A DNA stretch of 64,000 bases from Paramarasmius palmivorus (lineage: Eukaryota > Basidiomycota > Agaricomycetes > Agaricales > Marasmiaceae). The stretch is from NCBI GenBank assembly GCA_037176845.1, contig JAYKXP010000027.1, positions 372,001-436,000 of the forward strand, written 5' to 3'. Numbering within the stretch: position 1 is the first letter of the stretch; every line of letters begins with the position of its first letter. Below, in pieces: positions 36,421 through 46,528 of this stretch. The notes below the pieces were generated by a model, which saw nothing but the letters and a program-made list of their open reading frames with translations, searched no databases and was not told where the DNA came from. The position numbers were made by a program, and so were the translations under genes.

Positions 36421-37890
36421 GGGACATGGGTTTCAATCTGTGCCAACCACTTTTTTCGAGACATAAGTACCCTTTGGATATGTATATAGCTATTAAAAGG
36501 AAGAATGCAGAGATATGGTTCCATGACTCGGTTGCATCGCGTTGCTTTGCGCAACCAACGGTGGCGCTCAGCGCAGCAAATACAAGGCAAGATACTTACT
36601 ACTTAGGGGCTATATGTATTAGGATAGAAGATTCATCAATATCAGAACGTGTTGATTTTCAGGAAGCCACCTTGAGTCATTGAATGTTCGATTCATCAAT
36701 CGAAGACATATCGAACGATGACATATTGGGTATTTCCCAAGAGCCAAAGCACCCAGAGCCGTTGACAGTCTGCCTCGTTTTTTGGTATCAAGGGAGCTTT
36801 ATGCCACCCAAGTCAAGCGTGTGAGCACGTACGAATGCAAGAGAAAGGAGATACCTGCGAGATAGGCGACACCTAGATACTGTAATAAGCACCATGATCA
36901 TGAGCGGTAGCACCTCAAGAACTTCGGTACCATCCGAGTCAGCTAAGTATTAAAAAGGTGTACATTCGAATCGAATGTTTCCAAGTCTGGCTGGTGTTTC
37001 ATTCAACACAAAAGCCATCGTGATATGAGGTTGGATGAGGTCTACCTGCGGAAGTTTTTAAGCTGTTGTGAATTAATCAGCGCGCAGAGCCCAAAGATGA
37101 TTTCGTACCAATGTAAACCACGCACTGCCGTCGATTTGGCATCGTTCCCCAGCTACGCCATCCATCCTTCAGCTTCCTATGGACAAAGAAAGCGATTCGA
37201 ACGAATACACCCAGATACGAGATTGAGGAGGTATACCGACACCCTATGACAAGTATTCACGTACTCACTAGCCTGCTGCCCATCCCGTTGCGTAGAAGAT
37301 CTATTACTATGGCATATGGGCGGTACTATAATGAAAGACATGGTAAGAGCACCGAGATGACTCATCAGATCCCCAGAGTAACGATTAGAACCGGTGATAC
37401 GAGGAAATGAAGTACCAAGTGGAGTTGGATGAGATCTACCTGTAAAAGGTATCGTAAGTTGACGCGTTAATCAGCGCCGTAGAAACAGAAGACGATAACG
37501 TAGCTATTCCGAGCCACGCGTTGTACTACATGATAGACAGTCTTCAGCCTGAAAAACGCGATTTGAACGAATACTACATGGTTTCTGACGAGGGTCCGGA
37601 CTCTGAGCACCGGTATCTTCATGAACGACCACACTTCGATGTGCAGATATAGCCAGCCTGGGAGCTAGAATAACCGGCGTTGCTGGGCTCCCTGGTCCTT
37701 CAATTTGGAGATTGATCAGCACATCCCGGTTATGAACTTCCTCACCGAGACGGTGATAGGAAGCTTGGTGACTGCGTGATACTGCGATATTGCCAGGGTG
37801 ATATATTGCATCTGTATTCAACAACATTAGACTATCAGAAAAGTGATCAGAGTCGGTGGCATTCCATCCGTTATAACACTGAAACGAAAT
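36421..37890 (-). other. Spacer with P-family exon fragments
   Basis: No intact gene. Two short stretches resemble the reverse complement of P3 exon 2: about 37070-37210 (includes tatggacaaagaaagcgattcgaacg) and about 37500-37570 (includes cagcctgaaaaacgcgatttgaacg), against tggacaaaaaacgcagtttgaacg in P3. They are probably older, largely erased copies of the FAR-17a/AIG1-like gene. Confidence 0.45.
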
Positions 37891-37892
37891 CA

Positions 37893-38600
37893 AACCCCTG
37901 GCTTGTCGTGTTCACCAACCTCACACATCTCCTCCACCTCTTCGCCTTCCGCCTCGGGTTTCTTGAAGAAAATGCTCTGCCTCACCCACATAACCAACCA
38001 CGCAACACCACAGAGCACCACCTCCGCCAACGGTCAACCCAATCCCGGCGATATAAGCCGCTAGAAGGCTGCCTTGTTCCTTCGGATCCAGAAAGCTATA
38101 TGCTACCAGCGCTGTTAGCATACGACTGAACAAGAAAAGTGCAAAGGAACGTACTGTAGAACCCTTGCGTGATATGCGTGATATATACACACCGAGATAA
38201 CCACTCAAGGTGAGGATCATAAACGGTAACATGAGAGGTTTAGGTGGCGGGTTGTTGGTGAATATCATTTCGAAGCTGCAGAAAACGGTGTTGAGAGCGT
38301 GGACGGTTAGGTTTCTGTATCCGACAGCAAGTGTTCGCGTTAGTTGTTGAGTAACGTGTTGTAGCGGTGAGGAGAACGTACGATTGATTGTACTCCCGAG
38401 TTTCTGGTGATGAGAGAAGGGCCCGGAAGACGACGGTTACGAGAATGGCTGCATGTATATCAATCGGCCCTCGTGAGTAATGAGAAAAGAGAAGCACCGA
38501 ACACACGCACGAAAGATAACAACCGTCGTTTGTAACATCAAATGCGACACCTGCAGCGTCTTTCCCCGACTTTGTAGTGGATACCCATCTTTCCCATGGG
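37893..38600 (-). pseudogene. P2: broken FAR-17a/AIG1-like copy
   Basis: Retains the second half of exon 2 (GKDGYPLQS.GKTLQ), exons 3 and 4 (ILVTVVFRALLSS, NLTVHALNTVFCSFEMIFTN, PPPKPLMLPFMIL) and exon 5 (YSFLDPKEQGSLLAAYIAGIGL). Exon 1 and the start are missing: upstream sequence switches abruptly to the P2b relic at about 38600. A seven-base insertion near 38030 (GGGTTG-accgttg-GCGGAGG compared with P3) shifts the last exon so that the C-terminus reads out of frame. Pseudogene. Confidence 0.8.
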
Positions 38601-38905
38601 TAATAGCTTGGGCTGTAGTCTGTGTTATTAAATGCAACACCCGCGACGTCTTTCTTTAGCTTTGTAGACCTATCCGATATCTCTGTTTGACAAAAAAGGC
38701 AGCTTGGATGAAGCCCACTAGCACGTGCGGTTAATAGATTTCGGAAAAGGGGCCCAGTAGCTATAGCTCCAACGTTGAAATAAGTCGGTTTGGAGATTTT
38801 AATGGCATTCTTCTGGTGGTTGAGAGCATAAGTATGGGACGCGTCGTCGTCATGGATGCGAAAGACAAGTACTGTCGGGCCGGAGCGGGCGCATTTTCCC
38901 AAGGT
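38600..38905 (-). pseudogene. P2b: relic equal to part of P1b
   Basis: Nearly the same sequence as 34428-34735, including gtttcggaaaaggggcccag-type stretches and the METLGKCARSGP shadow frame. It is the exon 2 part of the P1b relic. Its presence 3' of both T2 and T3 shows that the duplicated unit extended from this relic through the T gene. Confidence 0.75.
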
Positions 38906-38907
38906 TT

Positions 38908-38923
38908 CCACGCACGGACCGGT
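38908..38923. repeat. Conserved 16-bp motif, 3' of T3
   Basis: CCACGCACGGACCGGT, about 55-70 nt past the T3 stop; identical to the T1 and T2 motifs. Confidence 0.6.
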
Positions 38924-38976
38924 CTATTTGACTGACCCATTTTGCTGTAAATCTACAATTCACAACCACAATTGAT

Positions 38977-40548
38977 CTAGCACGCCGTGCAATACTCTGG
39001 CGGTAAATCTTCTGGTACATGCACAATGTCTTCCTCGGAGGCAGAGCGCAAGCGAGACTCGGATCCACGAATTTGAACACTTTGACGTGCGGCTTCTTCC
39101 ACAATCTCCCTTTGCTCCTCGACCTGTCCAACCCTATCAAAGTTCAAAATCTTTTCCTCGCGTCTATTATTAAGACTCTGAACATCCCCAAGAAGAAGTC
39201 GATAGGGCCGTGCGCGTGTTAACATATGTTCCCTTTCCACCATAGCCCGGGCATGTCTGTAACGACGAATAACGAGCAGGGAGAGTACCAAGAATACGAA
39301 TACCACGCCACCAATCACGCTACCTACAATGATGCCAATCCGATTTTTACTGTGAGGAATTTCAGCGTATGTCGGTTACGAAATAGGACTTGCTTTGACT
39401 TACTGGTTTTGGTTTGGGTCTTGGCTGGGAGAGCTTGTCGGTGCTGTAGTCGAGGGTTCTGTATTTGATGTAGAGCTGGGAGAATCGGTGTGACTCAAGC
39501 TGGTGATATGCTGGAGGTTTATCAGAAGGACCGAGTCTAAGTACAGTATACACACTCACCGTGGTGTTTAACAAGATAGCAGACTCGGTAGAGGTCGACA
39601 TATCTTTTGACGGGGAAGTTGCGGGTGTACCAGTACTGCCCGCAGCGTCTGTAGAGGTAGGAGATTCACTGGCGGAAACAGAATTTGAGTTCGAAGTTGA
39701 ACTTGACCTGTTTTATGTAGTGTAGTGATAGTTTACTGATGTCAGCGTATAGTGAACAAAGCAAAAGAGCAATAATTACATACAGTGACGCGGTAGTTGT
39801 AGGTGTGCTGGAGGGAGTTTCCGAATTCGAAGTGGTCGAACCAGGACCTGCATTCGAAGTCGTTGGAATTTGTGATGTGGTCGAGGTACTGTATTTCATA
39901 ATTCATCAAAATGCACACTGGCGTCAATTGGACGGGAACGTACGTAGGAGTAGTAGACGTAGGCCCCTGATCCCCCAAAGCGGAAGCAGTGAATGGTTCA
40001 GAGAAAAAATTCTCGGGAAATCCTGGTCACGGCCGGGCGAACAGAGTCAGGACTCTCCACCAGACACAAGGGGATTGAATACAACCATCTGGGCCTTCTA
40101 CAGTTGCCTGTACGCGGTAAACTCTGCCCAGCCGTTAATTTAAACCAACATAAAAGTGCCATCGGACTCACCCTGCATTTGACGGAACATCGAACGAGGT
40201 GCGAACAGCTTTCCGATATCTAGTACCACGCTTCGACTTTATTTTGTCCAATTTTGTTCTCCATTGTTGTATACCGCTATCAGGAACGATATCCAACTCT
40301 GGTGGACTATCGTCATTGACTCCCGAGAACGGAAAATCCATCGTGTCCGTATAGACGATTTCGAACCCCACTAATATTGTTGTGCCGACCGCGATAGTAC
40401 GTGGAATACCGTTAAAGGTCACTTGCGGACGGCAATGTACAGTCTGAGCCAACTAAAAAAATGACTAGGAAGCTGCTAGCCACGAATTAGTCTAGATAGC
40501 AAACAGGCTTGAAAGTGCCAGTACTCACTACGGAATTCGTACGGCCAT
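38977..40548 (-). pseudogene. T3: membrane-protein copy with signal-peptide frameshift
   Basis: Very similar to T2 across all exons: MAVRIP first exon, ectodomain VTFNGIPRTIAVGTTILVG, VYRVQATVEGPDG, FPENFFSEPFTASALG, the Ser/Thr stalk, membrane helix and tail ending LPPEYCTAC. The exon after the first has a run of seven T (minus strand, 40455-40461) where T2 has TTCTTCTG, making it one base longer. The signal peptide then reads YFLVIFLVGSD and leaves the ectodomain frame. Skipping the hydrophobic part through another acceptor (tttttttag) would restore frame only with a different donor and would lose the signal peptide. Everything downstream appears open, so this is either a very recent lesion or a homopolymer error. 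Confidence 0.6.
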
Positions 40549-41800
40549 GGGACATGGGTTTCAATCCTTGCCAGCTATTTTAAGACATAAGTACCCTTTG
40601 GATATGCATATCTCTGTTGAAAGGATAAATGCAGGAATATGGTTTCATGGGCATCGTATCGTGTTGTTTTGCACAACCAACGGTGGCGTTCACTGGTAGC
40701 GCCCAGCAAATACAAAGCAGGATAGTTTGAGACTAGGACAGAATATTCATCAATATCAAAAGGCGGTGGTGGTTTTCAGGAAGCGTTAACACCGGAGGTG
40801 AGTCATTGAATATTTCGATCCATCAATCGAAGACATATTGAACGAAGACATATTGGGTATTTCCCAAGCGCCCAGAGCCGCCGAAAACCCACGGGCCAAG
40901 AAAGCTCTGACTATTAGTATATGTAGGTATTCACGAACCGAAGGGAAAGGAGAACTTGAAGGAGAACCGTCTTAGAGAACCTTGCGCGGTACGCGACACC
41001 TAGGATGTATGGGCGCCAACCGTCGATCAATAACTTGAAGAATCGAGATTTCCGCTGAGCGCTGAGCAAAGGGATACACGCCGAATGTTCAGGGCAAGAC
41101 GCTCCAATCATTACACGAGCCCAGCTAATATTCATCGTGGTGCGAGGAAATGAGATATGGTCGGATGGCCTAAGGCATTGTGAGTCAATCAGCGCGTAGA
41201 ACTTGAAGATGATGTCATACCATGCAACCCAAACGACTGCCTTCGCTCCCGGCCATGCTGTCCATCCTTCAGCTTCCCATGTACAAAAAAGTGATTCCAA
41301 ACCTTGGTCGTATGAAAAGTATTCGTGTGCTTACCAACCTGCTGCTTGAAACGCCCAGAGGAAATCGGTAATACGAGGAAATCAAGCACCAAGAGTTGGA
41401 TGAGATCTACCTGCAAAAGGTATTGTAAGTGAGTGGGTTAATTAATGCGTAGAAACAGAAGATGATCCTGACCTGGGAACGTAGCTGTTCCGAGCCGCGC
41501 GTAAATACATGATAGACAGCCTTCAGCTTAAAGAATGCGATTTGAACAAATACCATATTATGAACAACCACAACCCACATGTGGAAGAACTGTGGTTCCC
41601 GAGTTCCCTGGTGCCTCAAGTCGGAAATTAATCAGCGCATCGCGGCTATGGATTCCTCACCGAGACGGTGATAGGAAGCTTGGTGACTGCGCGGTGCTGT
41701 GACGTTGCCAGAGTGATATATTGTATCTGTATTCAACAACATTAGACTATCAGAGAGGTAATCGGAATCGGTGGCATTCCATCCGTTATAACACTATATG
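40549..41800 (-). other. Spacer with P-family exon fragments
   Basis: Like 36421-37890 in order and content. Stretches at about 41200-41330 and 41450-41560 resemble reverse-complement P3 exon 2 (for example FVQIAFFKLK against SVQTAFFV). Minus-strand frames 40914-41300 and 41407-41619 are read-through of these relics. No intact gene. Confidence 0.45.
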
Positions 41801-41808
41801 AAACGAAA

Positions 41809-42875
41809 TCAAACCCCTGGCTTGTCGTGTTCAATAACCTCACACATCTCCTCTTCTACCTCGTCTCCCGCCTCAGGTTTCTTGAAGAAAATCCTCTGCC
41901 TTAGCCACATAACCAACCACGCTACACCAAAGAGCACCACCTCCGCCAACCCAATCCCTGCAATATAAGCCGCTAGAAGGCTGCCTTGTTCCTTCGGATC
42001 CAAAAAGCTATACGCTATATCAAGCATTTCAGCGTCTGACTAACAAAGAAGAAAACTGGAAAGGATTTAGGAACGCACTGTAGAACCCTTGAGTGATATG
42101 CGTAATATACGCAACACCGAGATAACCAATCAAGATGAGGATCATGAACGGTAACATGAGAGGTTTAGGTGGCGGGTTGTTGGTGAATATCATTTCGAAA
42201 CTGCAGAAAACGGTGTTGAGAGCGTGGACGGTTAGGTTTCTGTATCCTACAGCAGGTGTTCGCGTTAGTTGTTGTGTAACGTGTTCAAGTTGTAGCGGTG
42301 AGAACGTACGATTGATCGTACTCCCGAGAGTTTCTGGTGATGAGAGAAGGGCCCAGAAGACGACGGTTACGAGAATGGCTGAATGTATATCAATCGGTCC
42401 TCGTGAGTAACGATAAAAGAGAAGCACCGAACACACGCACGAAAGGTAACAACCGTTGTTTGTAACATCAAATGCAACACCTGCAATGTTTTTCCCCAAC
42501 TTTGTAGTGGATACCCATCCTTCCCATGTCGCTTCCGATGGACAAAAAACGCAGTTTGAACGAACGAAGCCCAGTAGTAAGCGCAGATTCCGGTGAATGT
42601 GAGGTTGGTGAAGTATGTGAAGAATCTGTTTGGTTGATAAGACCCCTGAATCGTCGAGAAGGGAGAAAAAGAGATCTACGCGACACTCACTGATCACCAT
42701 CCGACCTCACAGAATCCCAAACGACCAGGAAAATGAGCGTGACGAGGGTATATATCGCTACCGAGAGCCGGATGAAAGCGAGGATTGTGGGAGAGAAGAA
42801 AGGCGAGGTAACGAGTGTGTGATGGGGGTCGAAGGGGGTAGATGCACCGAAAAGCGAGGCGAGGCGTTGGCTCAT
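41809..42875 (-). CDS. P3: FAR-17a/AIG1-like membrane protein, 270 aa
   Basis: Five exons, complement(join(41809..42014,42079..42246,42310..42378,42441..42645,42711..42875)), give 270 aa. It has about six hydrophobic helices: ILAFIRLSVAIYTLVTLIFLVV, FFTYFTNLTFTGICAYYWAS, LHLMLQTTVVTFPILVTVVFWALL, NLTVHALNTVFCSFEMIF, PLMLPFMILILIGYLGVAYIT and GSLLAAYIAGIGLAEVVLFGVAWLVMW. In animal AIG1/ADTRP, a Thr and a His act in hydrolysis of fatty-acid esters of hydroxy fatty acids. The matching positions here appear to be Thr68 or Thr71 in FTNLT and His154 in VHALN. The donor after VVWDS was chosen over the stronger one 21 nt downstream because only it keeps frame. It is the only intact copy of at least six in the array. 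Likely endomembrane or plasma membrane; substrate unknown. Confidence 0.87.
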
Positions 42876-43075
42876 CCTAGCTGGGGAAGGGAAGAAAGTG
42901 GGGAAAGGGAAAGAGAAAGAGAAAGAAAAGGGAAAAAAGTATGGATCTCGGAGTCGGAGATGTGCAGTGCCTGAATGGACGTGTGGAACGGTTGCAATTT
43001 CATAACAGCTTTGCTCCGTCGGGAAGGTAGATCCTCGTGGCCTCGTGGCTTCTCCAATATCCCTTGCAACGACCT

Positions 43076-43345
43076 AGAGAAGAGAGTTATTGCTCAAAGT
43101 GAGAGTTTTCGAGGTGAATTGTTGAGCTAGATGGCGGTTGGAGTACCTGTCGTAGGCTTTGGCGCTAAAAGGCATAGCAGTCACACGAGCACAACCACAA
43201 CACTGGAAAACGGCGACAGCGAACTCCCGGTGTCTGTATACGTCGTACGTTTTCCACAGCAAAGATAAAATTGGATACCAGAATCATATGCAAGTATATA
43301 CTCGTCAATAAGGAAACCAAGATGCAAACGACTGTGTGGGTTTAA
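43076..43345. repeat. Direct repeat, left copy
   Basis: Matches 44942-45182 over about 250 bp in the same orientation, from agagagt.attgctcaaagtgagag through caaacgactgtgtgggttta, with a few substitutions and one longer gap (about 20 bp around 43190). The two copies flank gene E and about 1.6 kb of sequence. The right copy lies just 3' of the 391-aa gene, so this left copy is probably a duplicated piece of that gene's 3' flank. A long-terminal-repeat origin is not supported. Confidence 0.8.
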
Positions 43346-43541
43346 GTCTCCACCAATGCTCTCTCGATTGTAAGTAGGATGGGTGCCTGACGCCCAGTAT
43401 ACTACGAGCGCAATTCGCCCAGGCTTCTGGATCGCGATGAGAACACTCATCACGCCTCCATTGTCATAATATACAACGTCTAGGCAAGAATAAATATCCT
43501 AGCTCAAAGCTTGGTCCTTTACAAATAGTACAGTTTACAAT

Positions 43542-44842
43542 TCACGTAGACGGCTCTGACGGCTTTGAGTTGAAGTCGAGAAGCTCAAACCAATCATCTT
43601 CGGTGATGTCTCCATCATGGCTATGCAGAACCTATCCAACGATTAAGTATCACAAATAACGTGCCTGGACAGAAAACGACCTTACCCAATACGCGACAAT
43701 ACCAGCAATACAGTCTGCGACTCCGTTGTCGAGTACATACTCTGTCGCCCAATCCCTGTTTTCGGTGGGTATTGACTTTGACCCATATATGTAGGAGCCC
43801 TCCTGGCTATTCTCCGTGTCTCGTAGAACAAGGATGAAAACCCAGTGTGTACCATCTGTGAGCACCGCTCGCCTTGCACGCTCGCTGTATATGCATCTGA
43901 GAAAAAGAACGCTCGCTGAATAGAACTACACACTTACCCTTCCTGAACAAGGGTCACATACATTTCATAGAGGACCTGATGGAGCTCGTTTTCACCCAGC
44001 ATGATTTTCCGATTATATGTGTCCCTTGCTCGGACAATGGGTAACGAGTGCGTCCGCGTTGACTCTGGCTCGTCAGGTAAATGATATAGATGCGACTAGG
44101 TGGACGTCTCACCGGAAGATTTGGCCTCTATCATAGTCGAATTATGACTTAGAAAGTCGAAAAAAGGTATCTTGCTCCCACTAAGCATTTCAACGGGGTC
44201 GAAGGTATGTTTTCTCAGAGAAACATTGCTTTGTTCGTCGATCATTGATATCGCACGGTGTATAATGAAGTCAGTGAGCCTGACAGCGGCCTGGGGATGA
44301 TCAGAACAAGAAGTAAAAGGAAAAATTCGTGGTACATACAATGGCCTCCTCTTCAATTGACACCGGGACGATATAAGGTATCTTCATCGGCGGCTCGGAA
44401 GTGGAAACTTGATGATGCAGATGAGTTGGCTTTCTGGTTAATTCAATTACTCTCTCTTTGTGATTAGGTTTCAAGAGGAGTAAACCCGTCATAGCAACAT
44501 TCATTTGCCTCAACGTTTCCTAGTGTAATATTTGTGAATGTATCTGGATGAGTGGTACCATTGACGCACCTCAAAAGTCTTCTTTGCTAGGGTAGCGATA
44601 GCCGACTGTATTTCTTCCTGCTTGTCCTTATCCCTGCCCTTGCCCTTGCCCTCGTCCTTGCCCTCATTCTTGTCCTTGCCCTCGTCCTCATCCTCCTCAT
44701 CCTCGCCCTCATCATCCTCGTCCTCCTCGTCTTCGTCCTCATCGAGAGTGGGCTTCATCCAGTCCATTAGCTGGTAAAATACCAGTGTAGAAATATCTGA
44801 AGATTCTGCTGGTCTTCCCCTGATGCTGACGTTGGAAGACAT
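43542..44842 (-). CDS. EDDWF-family copy E, 348 aa
   Basis: Six exons, complement(join(43542..43631,43686..43884,43938..44064,44113..44290,44340..44519,44570..44842)), give 348 aa. Exon count and phases equal those of copy C. N-terminus STLVFYQLMDWM, then an expanded DE/KG-rich run (residues about 32-75, imperfect GKDEGKGK repeats), ETLRQMNVAMTGLLLLKP, TDFIIHRAISM, FDPVEMLSGSKIPFFDFLSH, IEAKSSE, IVRARDTYN, LHQVLYEMYVTL, VLTDGTHWVFILVLRD, YIYGSKSIPTENRDW, and the terminal ITEDDWFELLDF (328-339). Intracellular, function unknown. It lies 14.8 kb from its close relative C, between two direct repeats, so it seems to have moved as a unit. Confidence 0.82.
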
Positions 44843-44941
44843 GGAGACCCCATGTAGTGAGAGTCGAGGGGAACGTCAAGGAAGTGTGAGGTTTGTAATC
44901 ATTTGTCCGATTCGGTTCCGAGACCGCTCTCTAATTTGCAA

Positions 44942-45182
44942 CGAAGAGAGTCATTGCTCAAAGTGAGAGTTTCGAGGTGTATTGTTGAGCTAGATGGCGG
45001 TTAGAGTACCTGTCGTAGGCTCTGGCGCCAAAAGGCATAGCAGTAACAACGGCGACAGCGAACTCCCGGTGTCTGTACGTACGATTTCCACAGCAAAGAT
45101 AAGATTAGATACCAGAATCATATGCAAGTATACTGTATACTCGTCAATAAGGAAACCAAGATGCAAACGACTGTGTGGGTTT
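44942..45182. repeat. Direct repeat, right copy
   Basis: See 43076-43345. This copy abuts the 3' end of the 391-aa minus-strand gene, and its right edge is at gggttta, where similarity stops in both copies. Confidence 0.8.
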
Positions 45183-45352
45183 AAACCAGATCAAATGTTA
45201 ACGAGAGAATGAGATGGTGTGTATGGAGTTGGAAAGAGTCACAGAGGATAAAAAAAGTCCAGGGTATCACCAAAACCAAAACCGTGTCCACGAAAGCTAG
45301 CGCTCACACCCTACGATGCCCCCTCAACAGGACCTGCAACTTTCTCAACCGA

Positions 45353-46528
45353 CTAACCAGTTTCTTCCACCAATGTTCTCTGCGATTCCTGGTCGTGCTC
45401 ATGCTTCACCACTTCTCGCTGCTCCTCAACCACTACCTCTTCCCCTGATGACCGCCTCTCCTCAGCCCCATTCCTTCGGTCTACGACCGATTCGGCAGTT
45501 GAATACACCGAAGGCGTCTCCCTTCCAGATCCAGACACACTCGCACGACGTGCCCCAGTCCCAAGACTGGGAAATTTCATTCCACCATTTCCGGTTATAC
45601 TTCCATTTCCGATCTCTTCCTTGCCACTACCACCAAAGCCCAAGCCCAAGTCAACATCTTCGTCCAGTGCCTTCAGTACAGCATCAAGCGCCGACCGCTG
45701 GCTCGAGCGAGATACCGGTACCAGCGCTAGACTCGTTTCTAGTTGTTTCTCCTTCTCCTTCTCTTTTTCTTTCTCCTTCCCTTTCTTCTTCTCTCGTTCA
45801 TCCTCACCCCTAACAGCAGACCCATTCTGCTCCTTCTCCCCATCCGACCCAAAAACAGCCTGCATAACTCCATTCCACTCATCCGGATCCTCAGGCTCCT
45901 CTAGAGCCGTAATCCTCAACCTAGACGTCTCCGGTAAAGCTTCGATGAACCTCTGCGCTGGCTCAGGTTCTGGTGAGTTGGCGCGACTGTTGTTAAGGTG
46001 AAGCGGTGTCGTATGCCAGTCTACATAAGACGGACGTGCACCAACACCAACACCAGAGTCCAAGGAGCTGCCTCTTCCTGCGATACCAACCCCAGAGATA
46101 GAACTTGAAGGAAACAACACTCCAAGCTCATCCGAGCCAACACCCCACTCAATTCTCCTCGATTGGTCAATAGGTGTCCCTCGACCGACGTATTTGACTA
46201 GAGGCCACGAGCCTCTCGTATCTGAACGTATCGCGTCGAGTTTGGGTGAAGGCGAGGGTGCACGTTCGTTGGTGTGAGAAGAGGAAGAAGAGAAAAACGG
46301 TAACGCCAACGACTTTATCGACGGCGAACGTTTTGGGATTATAGCCATATTGATGGAGTGCTCGGAAGTGGAAGGAACAGGCGAAGGTGGATTAGAGAGC
46401 AATGTTAGGTCGAGCTCGAAATCGCTGAAACCGTCTGTTTTGAATGTGGATATGTCAAAGTCGCTCTTGGGGTCTCGAGCGCCGAATTCTGGGTCGAGGC
46501 CTAGGTGAGGTTTTGAGGTGAGAGACAT
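45353..46528 (-). CDS. Unknown 391-aa low-complexity protein
   Basis: A single uninterrupted frame of 391 aa starting MSLTSKPHLGLDPEFGARDP. Composition is Ser/Pro-rich with phosphorylation-type sites, a Lys/Glu run (about residues 246-262, KKKGKEKEKEKEKEKQ) and a Gly/Ser-rich C-terminal part ending QRTLVEETG. No signal peptide, membrane helix or domain that I recognise. Absence of introns over 1.2 kb is unusual here, so the ORF could be a large exon of a longer gene, or a gene cut at its 3' end by the rearrangement that duplicated its 3' flank. It is probably a cytosolic or nuclear disordered regulator. It marks the centre of the inverted array. The opposite-strand frames are codon shadows. 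Confidence 0.6.
   Translation of the reverse strand: MSLTSKPHLGLDPEFGARDPKSDFDISTFKTDGFSDFELDLTLLSNPPSPVPSTSEHSINMAIIPKRSPSIKSLALPFFSSSSSHTNERAPSPSPKLDAIRSDTRGSWPLVKYVGRGTPIDQSRRIEWGVGSDELGVLFPSSSISGVGIAGRGSSLDSGVGVGARPSYVDWHTTPLHLNNSRANSPEPEPAQRFIEALPETSRLRITALEEPEDPDEWNGVMQAVFGSDGEKEQNGSAVRGEDEREKKKGKEKEKEKEKEKQLETSLALVPVSRSSQRSALDAVLKALDEDVDLGLGFGGSGKEEIGNGSITGNGGMKFPSLGTGARRASVSGSGRETPSVYSTAESVVDRRNGAEERRSSGEEVVVEEQREVVKHEHDQESQRTLVEETG

Noticed and set aside
42890..42950. GA-rich tract as a regulatory or replication element
   Set aside because: Simple low-complexity purine run upstream of P3; no further structure supports a function.
43076..45182. LTR retrotransposon or solo element
   Set aside because: The flanking repeats do not begin TG and end CA, no primer-binding or polypurine tract was seen, and the internal gene is a member of the EDDWF family, not gag-pol.
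45316..45813. Long plus-strand frame opposite the 391-aa gene
   Set aside because: It is the antisense shadow of a Ser/Glu/Lys-rich exon (reads as Pro/Ser/Phe-rich) and has no domain or splice support.
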